Assembly (NCBI RefSeq): GCF_004769525.1
Contig: NZ_RQFT01000011.1
Coordinates: 124,001-188,000, forward strand
Source: Leptospira bouyouniensis
Lineage (GTDB): Bacteria > Spirochaetota > Leptospiria > Leptospirales > Leptospiraceae
Length of the DNA: 64,000 nt
Direction of reading: 5' to 3'
In this document: positions 57,296 to 64,000 of the stretch, piece by piece
Layout: every line of letters begins with the position of its first letter
How positions within the stretch are numbered: position 1 is the first letter of the stretch
Notes under the pieces: generated by a model
The model's input: the letters and a program-made list of their open reading frames with translations, nothing else
The model's database searches: none
Told to the model about the DNA's origin: nothing
Translations under genes and position numbers: made by a program

Positions 57296-58647
57296 TGCAA
57301 AAATTAATTTATATTCTAGATGATGAAAAAGAAATTCGTAAATCGTTACGGGTAATTTTAGAAGATGAAGATTATTCTGTGGAAGATTTTTCGAATGGAA
57401 AAACATTATTAAAGGCTTTAGCTAAAGAGAGGCCATCATTAGTATTACTTGATGTTTGGGTTGGTAAAGAAGACGGGCTTTCAATTCTCGCTGAATGCAA
57501 AAAACTTTATCCAAGTTTGCCAATTGTGATGATTTCTGGACATGGGACGATTGAACTTGCTGTTAATGCGACGAAAAAAGGTGCTGTTGATTTCTTAGAA
57601 AAACCTTTATCGATAGAAAAAGTAATTCAAACAATAGAATCGTCTATTGAAAAAACAAAGGATTCTGATTTTCCAAATTTTAAATTAGAAGTGGATGAAA
57701 TCCTTGGAGAATCTCCTTCCATTACACGTGTGAAATTTGCGGTATACCAAGCAGCCGAAACCAATGCACGAGTTTTCATTTACGGCGAGAATGGATCGGG
57801 AAAAGAACTTACTGCAAGAGCTATCCATCAAAATTCCAAACGGAAGAATGAACCTTATATAGAATTTAATTGTGCCTCCCTTCCAGAAGAAAGTTTGGAA
57901 CAAGAGTTATTTGGTGTAGAATCTATAAATCATACTGATGTTTCCGAAGTTAAAATTGGGAAATGGGAACTTGCTCATAATGGCACATTGTTTTTAGATG
58001 AAGTTTGTGATTTGAGTTTGGCTCTCCAATCTAAAGTTTTAAAAGTCATTCTGGATCAAAAATTAGAACGTGTAAATGGAAAGGAATCCATTCCGGTAGA
58101 TGTAAGGATCATCGCTGCGACTAATTCCAATGTTGAAGAAGCGATCCGTGAAGGAAAGTTTCGAGAAGATTTATTTTATGCTTTGAATGTCATTCCATTA
58201 GAATTACCACCATTACGTGAGAGAAACCAGGACATTCCACTTTTGGCAGAGTTTTATTTGAAAAAATCAATCGCAGAAAATCACCTAAACCACAAAACCA
58301 TTGACCGGGAAGGAATCGATGCTTTATCATCTCATTTTTGGCCTGGAAATGTGAGAGAACTTGCCAATATCGTGGAACGATTGAGTATCTTAGTTCCTGG
58401 CGATACTATCAAAGCAAAAGATGTAAAAGAAGCTTTGCATGGATTTAAAAAAGCAAATGAAATGGTCGCAAGAGGGGATCTAAAACATGCAAAGGAAGAA
58501 TTTGAAAGACAATACATTATCAAAACCTTACAAATTTGTGAAGGGAATGTGACTCGCACTTCGAAGGCATTAGGAATTGAACGAACTCATTTGTATCGGA
58601 AATTAAGGTCACTTAATATATCCGTTGATCAATTAATTGAGGGTTGA
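57295..58647 (+). CDS. ntrX: NtrX-like response regulator with altered GAFTGA loop
   Basis: This 450-residue protein has a receiver domain (acceptor D53 in LVLLDVW, K103), a sigma-54-type AAA+ domain with Walker A GENGSGKE (164-171) and Walker B GTLFLDEV, and a C-terminal Fis-type HTH (GNVTRTSKALGIERTHLYRKL). The loop between ELFG (204-207) and GTLFLDE has the normal length, but GAFTGA is replaced by INHTDV (211-216). GAFTGA contacts sigma-54, so this protein may not activate it directly. It is the partner of NtrY. Confidence 0.93.
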   Translation: MQKLIYILDDEKEIRKSLRVILEDEDYSVEDFSNGKTLLKALAKERPSLVLLDVWVGKEDGLSILAECKKLYPSLPIVMISGHGTIELAVNATKKGAVDFLEKPLSIEKVIQTIESSIEKTKDSDFPNFKLEVDEILGESPSITRVKFAVYQAAETNARVFIYGENGSGKELTARAIHQNSKRKNEPYIEFNCASLPEESLEQELFGVESINHTDVSEVKIGKWELAHNGTLFLDEVCDLSLALQSKVLKVILDQKLERVNGKESIPVDVRIIAATNSNVEEAIREGKFREDLFYALNVIPLELPPLRERNQDIPLLAEFYLKKSIAENHLNHKTIDREGIDALSSHFWPGNVRELANIVERLSILVPGDTIKAKDVKEALHGFKKANEMVARGDLKHAKEEFERQYIIKTLQICEGNVTRTSKALGIERTHLYRKLRSLNISVDQLIEG

Positions 58648-58648
58648 T

Positions 58649-59467
58649 ATGAACCAAAAAACTATTTTAGAAAAGTTTACTGATATCCTCAAAGAAACAA
58701 AATTTTTAATTCAAAATCACTCAGTATCGATTTACCAATTCCAGAATGAAAAGGATCCCAATGATTTTGTTTTCCCATGGAAATCTAAAGTTCCTGAATC
58801 AATAAAAATTCAGAAAAAACAACAAAAAGAAAACCAACGTAAAAATAGAGACCTAATCAATTTTTCATGTTCACTTTGCCAAGGGAAACTGAGTGGTGTG
58901 AGGCAGTTTTTACACAAAGGAAGAAAACCAATTTTGGTTTTACATTATTCTGGAGCAACAACAGCCAAAGAAAAACCATTTACAAAAACGAGACCCAATC
59001 AAATTTTTAAAGATAAATTAACGGAAGTAAGTTGGGACGGAATCATCCAAAAGGTGTTTGGTTTTTCATATGAAGAGTTTTATTATGAAGAATATCCTGC
59101 ATGTACTTTTTCCCATATAGATTCAAAAGAAACAGATTGGAAACAAAGGTTAGATTCGTGTAAAGTTCATGTCAAAGAAACGGTAGAAGAGTTTGGAATC
59201 AAAGCCATTGTCATCCTAGGTTCTTCAGCAAGATTGTTATTTGGACCTGAAAAAGCTAAAGACCAATTAGGAAAAGTAGAGGAATGGGATTTAAATGGAA
59301 TTAAGATTCCAATGCTGACAACAAGATCACCTGAAGCACTTGTTTTCCTCGGAGAAAAAGCAAAAAAGGCCGATTCGGAAACAAACCTTTTCCAATATGG
59401 AAAGGAAAAACAAGACCTAGAAGAAAGTTTTATTTCCCATCTATCGATTTTAAAACCGTATTTATAA
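58649..59467 (+). CDS. Uracil-DNA-glycosylase-superfamily-like protein with four cysteines
   Basis: The start is ATG 58649 after GAGGG. About 272 residues. After 70 unrecognised residues, CSLC (C74, C77) and then C152 and C171 (18 residues between) follow the C-x2-C ... C-xn-C spacing of the iron-sulphur family 4/5 uracil-DNA glycosylases. A core strand and turn GIKAIVILGSSARLLFG then match LRPKVIVALGATALRALL. The catalytic GEAPG equivalent reads HYSGATTA and HPSA reads TRSPEA, so the active site differs. It is a divergent family member, function uncertain. Confidence 0.6.
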   Translation: MNQKTILEKFTDILKETKFLIQNHSVSIYQFQNEKDPNDFVFPWKSKVPESIKIQKKQQKENQRKNRDLINFSCSLCQGKLSGVRQFLHKGRKPILVLHYSGATTAKEKPFTKTRPNQIFKDKLTEVSWDGIIQKVFGFSYEEFYYEEYPACTFSHIDSKETDWKQRLDSCKVHVKETVEEFGIKAIVILGSSARLLFGPEKAKDQLGKVEEWDLNGIKIPMLTTRSPEALVFLGEKAKKADSETNLFQYGKEKQDLEESFISHLSILKPYL

Positions 59468-59468
59468 G

Positions 59469-61421
59469 ATGATCCAATATGCGGAAGTGGCTCTCAACTT
59501 ATCTTGGGAGAGTAAAACCTTAACTTATGAAGTGCCAGTTGGCATGAACTCCTTAATACCTGGGATACGAGTCATTGTTCCATTGAATGGAAAAGAATGG
59601 GATGGAGTGATCATTGAAATTCACCGGAATGAACCGAGTTATGATACCCAAGCCATACGGAAACAAATTGATTCCGAACCAGTTTTAACAAACGAACAAA
59701 TGGAACTTGCCCATTGGATGGCAGATCATTACCTTTCTTCTCTTGGTGAAGCATTATTTCTAATGGTACCAAAAGGGAAAAAAAGAAAATCCTTGGAACC
59801 AAATATTGTAAGGGTAGAGTCTCATCTATTACATCCGTTAAATGAAGACCAACAAATAGCGTTTGATGAAATCAATGGAAACAAAATTTCGAATACTCAT
59901 TTGTTATATGGAATTACGGGGAGTGGAAAAACAGAAGTTTACCTCCATCTCATGCGAGATATATTACAATCCCCGAAAGGAAGTGTGATCTTTTTAGTTC
60001 CAGAGATTTCACTGACTTACCCGACGATTGCACGTATCGAAGCCATATTTCCAAACCAAGTGGCAGTGTTACATTCGCATTTACGAATTTCTGAAAAGTT
60101 TCAAAATTATTTAGATTTAAAAGAAGGTAAAAAAAGAATCTGTATTGGCACAAGGTCTGCGATTTTTGCGCCTTTGTCTGATGTGAAACTCGTTATCATG
60201 GATGAAGAACATGATGGCTCTTATAAGGAAAATGGTGCCCCACGCTACCATGCACGTCAAGTGGCCTTACAACGGATTCTAAAAACTAACGGCAAACTTC
60301 TGTTAGGTTCGGCAACTCCAAGTATAGAATTGTATTACCTTGCGAAGTCTGGTCAGATTGGTTTTTCCAAACTGGAAAAACGTGCCAATCCAAAAGCTAA
60401 ATTGCCAACAGTGGATATGTCAGACAAACAAGATGATAAAAATCTGATCTCAGGTGACTTACAATATAAAATTTCAGACCGTCTGAAAAAAAAAGAACAA
60501 ATTATTTTACTGCTAAACCGTCGAGGATACAACCCCTTTATTTTTTCTCCAAAAACAAAAGAGTTTGTCCATTGCCCAAAATGTACAGCAACTTTATGTT
60601 TCCATTCTGACCAAACTGTAAGATGCCATTTATGTGGTTATAAATCTAGTTTTCGCAATCTTAAACAAATCTATGGTGATGAATTAGATCTTTTTGGAGC
60701 AGGCACTCAGAAACTTGAAGAGTATTTGTTATCTCACTTTCCCCAAGCAAGGATTGAACGCCTAGACCAAGACAGTTCCAAAAACAAAGATGTCACTAGG
60801 TTGGTATTAGAAAAATTAGGGGAAGGGGAACTTGATATCCTCACAGGTACTCAGATGATTGCAAAAGGTCTCGACTATGCCAACGTAACACTAGTTGGAA
60901 TCCTTAACGCCAATCATGGATTAGGTGTTCCTGATTTTCGCAGTAGTGAACGAACCTATGCTCTTGTCTCGCAAGTAGCAGGTCGTGCAGGACGCGGAGA
61001 AAAACCTGGTGAAGTGATCATCCAAACTAACGACCCAGAACATCCAGTTTTAAAAATGGCAAAGGACCAAAACTACCCAGCATTTTTTGAATGGGAATTA
61101 CAATTTAGAAAGGATCTTTTTTATCCACCCTTCGCAAGACTAGCGAGGCTTGTGTTTCGATCCAAATATGAAGATGTGGCAAATAAACAATCAGTCATTT
61201 ATGGAGAACTCATCAAAGAACAGAAAGATGATTCCATTGTCATGCTTGGGCCTAGCCAATGTCCTTTTTATAAAATCGATAATAATTATCGGTATCATAT
61301 TTTGCTCAAAGCCAAATCGATCACAACACTTCGAAATCTATTAATGGAAACAAAACAAAAATTCAAATTGGATTCCAAATGTTATATTGAATATGATTTG
61401 GATCCATTGGAACTGGTATAA
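59469..61421 (+). CDS. priA: Primosomal protein N' (replication restart helicase)
   Basis: This 650-residue protein has an N-terminal DNA-binding domain, Walker A GITGSGKTEVYL, DEEHDGSYKE (motif II), and the C-terminal helicase motifs FAGAGTQKLEEYL, DQDSSK, TGTQMIAKGLDY and AGRAGRGEKPG. Length is a little short. Of the usual eight zinc cysteines only the inner four remain (C369, C372, C386, C389); the outer pairs are lost. PriA reloads the replisome at stalled forks. It starts one base behind the UDG-like gene. Confidence 0.95.
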   Translation: MIQYAEVALNLSWESKTLTYEVPVGMNSLIPGIRVIVPLNGKEWDGVIIEIHRNEPSYDTQAIRKQIDSEPVLTNEQMELAHWMADHYLSSLGEALFLMVPKGKKRKSLEPNIVRVESHLLHPLNEDQQIAFDEINGNKISNTHLLYGITGSGKTEVYLHLMRDILQSPKGSVIFLVPEISLTYPTIARIEAIFPNQVAVLHSHLRISEKFQNYLDLKEGKKRICIGTRSAIFAPLSDVKLVIMDEEHDGSYKENGAPRYHARQVALQRILKTNGKLLLGSATPSIELYYLAKSGQIGFSKLEKRANPKAKLPTVDMSDKQDDKNLISGDLQYKISDRLKKKEQIILLLNRRGYNPFIFSPKTKEFVHCPKCTATLCFHSDQTVRCHLCGYKSSFRNLKQIYGDELDLFGAGTQKLEEYLLSHFPQARIERLDQDSSKNKDVTRLVLEKLGEGELDILTGTQMIAKGLDYANVTLVGILNANHGLGVPDFRSSERTYALVSQVAGRAGRGEKPGEVIIQTNDPEHPVLKMAKDQNYPAFFEWELQFRKDLFYPPFARLARLVFRSKYEDVANKQSVIYGELIKEQKDDSIVMLGPSQCPFYKIDNNYRYHILLKAKSITTLRNLLMETKQKFKLDSKCYIEYDLDPLELV

Positions 61422-61438
61422 TTGTTTAAGGAAAAAAA

Positions 61439-62407
61439 ATGAAACTTTCAATTGGATACTTTGGATCTCCCGAACACTCAAAGGAATTATTAAAAATGAT
61501 CCTCGAGGCAGGCATACAAGTGGATTTTGTTGTCACAAATGTTGACAAACCCGTTGGACGTAAACAAATCATCACTCCAACTCCCGTGAAAGTCCTTGCG
61601 GAAGAAAAAAAAATCCCAGTGATCCAATCGGTAAAACTTCGAACAGATTTGGATGCACAAAAATCAATTCTATCTTACAAATCACCAGTACATGTAGTGT
61701 ATGCTTACGGTTCGATTGTCCCAGATAATGTTTTTATGGACCCAAAATGGGGAAGTATCAACCTACATGGGAGTTTACTTCCGAAGTACCGCGGAGCCTC
61801 CCCTGTCCAAAGTTTTTTACTCAGTGGGGAAAAAACCACTGGGTTCACCATTCAGTTTCTTGCAAAGGAAGTGGATTCAGGTGATATCATTTCACAAAAA
61901 TCCTGGGACGTGGCGTTGGATGAAACAACGGGTTCTCTCCTACAAACCATTACAAAAGAAGGAGGAACGGAACTCATCCGTCTTTTAAAAACATTGGAGG
62001 AAACGGGGGAAAGTTGGAAATCCTCACCTCAAAATGCGAAAGATGCCACCCATTGCCAAAAGATCACGGCAGGTCATCGGCCCATCAATTGGTCGAAACA
62101 AGCGATGGAGATCCACAACCAAATCAGAGCTCTTTACCCCGACCCACTTGCTACGACTGAATTTAGAGGGAAAAAACTGATTTTGATATCCTCATTTTTA
62201 CCAAATCCAACAGAAGGGATTGTCCCTCCACCATCGGAAACAAAACCGGGTTCCTTTTTTCTTTACCAGAAAAAAAGACTTTTCTGCCTCTGTGGAGACG
62301 GAAACCTGCTTGGTATAGATACCCTACAACCCGAAGGGAAAAAACCCATGAAGGGATTTGAATTTTTTAATGGTGCACGGGTTTTGAACGGAGAATCGTT
62401 TACGTGA
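61439..62407 (+). CDS. fmt: Methionyl-tRNA formyltransferase
   Basis: This 322-residue protein has the formyl-transferase core with INLHGSLLPKYRGASPVQ and GFTIQFLAKEVDSGDI, plus a C-terminal tRNA-binding domain. It formylates initiator Met-tRNA. Ribosome site AAGGAAAA precedes ATG 61439. The stop overlaps the next gene by 4 nt. The priA-fmt association is common in bacteria. Confidence 0.96.
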   Translation: MKLSIGYFGSPEHSKELLKMILEAGIQVDFVVTNVDKPVGRKQIITPTPVKVLAEEKKIPVIQSVKLRTDLDAQKSILSYKSPVHVVYAYGSIVPDNVFMDPKWGSINLHGSLLPKYRGASPVQSFLLSGEKTTGFTIQFLAKEVDSGDIISQKSWDVALDETTGSLLQTITKEGGTELIRLLKTLEETGESWKSSPQNAKDATHCQKITAGHRPINWSKQAMEIHNQIRALYPDPLATTEFRGKKLILISSFLPNPTEGIVPPPSETKPGSFFLYQKKRLFCLCGDGNLLGIDTLQPEGKKPMKGFEFFNGARVLNGESFT

Positions 62408-63423
62408 AAGAAAAGTTTCTAAAAATTTTACCTTACAGTGGTTATGTTCTATTTGTTGGACTTGGACTTTTAGTTTTTTTTGTCGCAGCCTTCCTTGTGG
62501 TCGTGGTTCGTACCAAAGAAGAGCAGAAGGTTTTAATGCCCTATGTGATTGGAAAAAATTACATCGAAGTGCATAATGAATTACAACGTTTGCAACTCAA
62601 AGTCCGATTGGAATCAGAACGAATCCCTGAAAAAACAGATGGGATCATCCTAAGTCAATCGATTGATGCAGGAAAAGAAGTGGAAGCTGGATCCAAACTT
62701 TACCTAACCGTCAATATTGGATTTGATCGGGTCACTATCCCTGATGTCAAAGGACAAGATTTAAAACGTGCGAAAGCAATTCTCGAAAAGGTTTTATCGG
62801 GTGAAGTATATGTACCATTACAAATTGGTGCCATAACGTATGTGCCTGCAGTGGGTGATGAACCAGCAGATACCATCATCGACCAAATCCCAGCACCTGG
62901 TAAAGAAACACATTCGGGAGAAAAAATTTACCTCCTTGTCACCGAGGCTAATACGGATAAAAAATCAAACCAAAGTTTGAAAGAAGACAGTGATGGATCG
63001 AAACTGGTTGGAATCCCTGTTCCTTTTGCAGTGGATTATTTACAAAGGAAAAAAATCCCTTATTCGATCAAAGAAGCCGTAAAACCAGAGTTTCGTGATT
63101 CGCATGGGCTCGTTTCTTCGTATGAATTAAAACCGACTGGCGCAGAAATTGGAGCATTTTACTTAAAACCATCTAACTCTCTTGTGCAAGATTATGAATT
63201 TTTAGAATACGAAATCGATGATAATGATCTCTATTCGGCAACGGTGAGTTATACAAAACCTGGCGACGATACAGAAATTCAAAAAGAAATCCTAACAAAC
63301 CAATCGTTGAAAGAAGATGAAAAAATTCGACTTGTGGTGCATCGATTCACCAATACCAAAGTTACGTTAGTGGGAAAAGAAACAGGTGTAGCGAAAGTTT
63401 GGAAATTAAAGGGAACCTATTAA
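62404..63423 (+). CDS. Membrane-anchored PASTA-domain protein
   Basis: This 339-residue protein starts at GTG 62404. A membrane span (about 12-36) anchors it, followed by three PASTA repeats ([43 protein letters not shown], and [19 protein letters not shown]). There is no kinase or penicillin-binding domain. PASTA modules bind peptidoglycan, so an envelope role is likely. It is coupled to fmt upstream and rpe downstream by 4-nt overlap and 1-base gap. Confidence 0.88.
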   Translation: MKEKFLKILPYSGYVLFVGLGLLVFFVAAFLVVVVRTKEEQKVLMPYVIGKNYIEVHNELQRLQLKVRLESERIPEKTDGIILSQSIDAGKEVEAGSKLYLTVNIGFDRVTIPDVKGQDLKRAKAILEKVLSGEVYVPLQIGAITYVPAVGDEPADTIIDQIPAPGKETHSGEKIYLLVTEANTDKKSNQSLKEDSDGSKLVGIPVPFAVDYLQRKKIPYSIKEAVKPEFRDSHGLVSSYELKPTGAEIGAFYLKPSNSLVQDYEFLEYEIDDNDLYSATVSYTKPGDDTEIQKEILTNQSLKEDEKIRLVVHRFTNTKVTLVGKETGVAKVWKLKGTY

Positions 63424-63424
63424 G

Positions 63425-64000
63425 ATGAAAATATCGGCATCAATCCTTGCGGCAAAACTCACAGGACTTGCGACAGAACTCCCAACGTACCAAAAAGAAA
63501 GTATCGATCTCATCCACATCGATGTGATGGATGGAAACTTTGTACCTCAAATTTCGTTCGGTGAAGCATTTACGAAAGAAGTAAAGTCGCACACAAACAT
63601 CCCTCTCGATGTCCACCTAATGGTAAGTAACCCAGAACTCCATGTTCCGAAATACTTTGATCTAAAACCTTACTGTATCACATTCCATATTGAAACTACG
63701 AATTTCTCAGTCCGTCTTGCAGAAGAGATCAAAAAACAAGGGATCAAAGTGGGAGTGTCACTGAACCCACAAACTCCCCCTGAATCCATCTCTCAAATTT
63801 TACCTTACCTTGACTTAGTGCTCCTGATGACAGTTGATCCCGGGTTTTATGGCCAGTCCTTTGTGAAGTCGGGATTTGAGAAAATTGCTGCAGTTCGCAA
63901 ACTCACAAAACCGTACAATATTGAACTCGAAGTTGATGGTGGTGTGAACGAATCCAATATGGAAGAACTCGCAAAACTTGGTGTGGACATCACAGTTGTG
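63425..64000 (+). CDS. rpe: Ribulose-phosphate 3-epimerase, cut by window end
   Basis: The first 192 codons lie in the window; the 3' end is cut off at base 64000. The TIM-barrel motifs of Rpe are present: [24 protein letters not shown] with metal-binding Asp, [21 protein letters not shown] and [11 protein letters not shown]. It interconverts ribulose-5- and xylulose-5-phosphate. It starts one base after the PASTA gene and is probably in the same transcript. Confidence 0.95.
   Translation, partial: MKISASILAAKLTGLATELPTYQKESIDLIHIDVMDGNFVPQISFGEAFTKEVKSHTNIPLDVHLMVSNPELHVPKYFDLKPYCITFHIETTNFSVRLAEEIKKQGIKVGVSLNPQTPPESISQILPYLDLVLLMTVDPGFYGQSFVKSGFEKIAAVRKLTKPYNIELEVDGGVNESNMEELAKLGVDITVV

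Noticed and set aside
60144..60160. Sigma-54-like -24/-12 element (TGGCAC with a TGC downstream)
   Set aside because: It is inside priA and the -12 part does not match TTGC at the correct spacing; chance match.

Overview
The window is core chromosome of a Leptospira, most likely a saprophyte close to L. biflexa. The best evidence is the 85-residue SemiSWEET at 15392-15649, which differs only at scattered positions from the crystallised L. biflexa protein as I remember it. Other support comes from AT-rich DNA, frequent TTG/GTG starts, periplasmic-flagellum genes (an FcpB-like sheath protein, fliN, fliM) and split heptose genes. Genes are packed tightly: many neighbours overlap by 4 nt (ATGA) or touch. 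I see no insertion sequence, prophage, CRISPR array or integron. The longest gene-free stretch is about 270 bases, after two tRNA genes.

Layout. 1-4.1 kb: a minus-strand FcpB-like flagellar sheath protein and an AAA ATPase, then plus-strand fliN, a GNAT acetyltransferase, a compact three-way-junction RNA candidate and an RNHCP-domain protein. 4.1-6.5 kb: minus-strand NfeD plus two SPFH/band-7 paralogues. 6.5-12 kb: plus-strand run of haem-binding protein, argH, a periplasmic cyclophilin, two unknowns and fliM. 12-18.4 kb: a nucleotide-pyrophosphatase-type phosphodiesterase, a DJ-1/PfpI gene divergent from a LysR regulator, the queF-SemiSWEET-ferredoxin operon, and guaA in a long form resembling the eukaryotic enzyme. 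18.5-18.9 kb: tRNA-Cys(GCA), tRNA-Leu(TAA) and an odd GC-rich non-coding tail.

18.95-26 kb holds envelope genes: an O-antigen ligase-like protein, a family-2 glycosyltransferase, a protein with a FliG-C-like segment, gmhA, an orphan ABC ATPase, a membrane FHA protein and a lipoprotein. 26-33 kb: leuCD, a periplasmic FKBP, a cysteine-synthase-family enzyme, a cNMP-patatin phospholipase (minus strand) and recN. 33-39.3 kb: exbB-exbD-bamA-pcrA, with touching or nearly touching genes. 39.3-47.7 kb: inositol-phosphatase-family protein, glycosyltransferase, TlpA-like thioredoxin lipoprotein, acyl-CoA synthetase, Lon-N protein, and heptose kinase and nucleotidyltransferase as separate genes.

47.7-64 kb is one long plus-strand array: pyrG, kdsA, lptC, lptA, lptB, rpoN, hprK, ptsH, ntrY, ntrX, a uracil-DNA-glycosylase-like protein, priA, fmt, a PASTA protein and rpe (cut by the right edge). 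It joins KDO synthesis and LPS export to sigma-54 and to an HPr/HPr-kinase and NtrYX regulatory block. The most notable details are the NtrX-type regulator whose GAFTGA loop is replaced although rpoN lies close by, the divergent four-cysteine UDG-like protein, a PriA that has lost one complete zinc site, the eukaryote-like GuaA, and the structured RNA at 3471-3552. All homology statements are from reading the sequence and memory; no searches were run.
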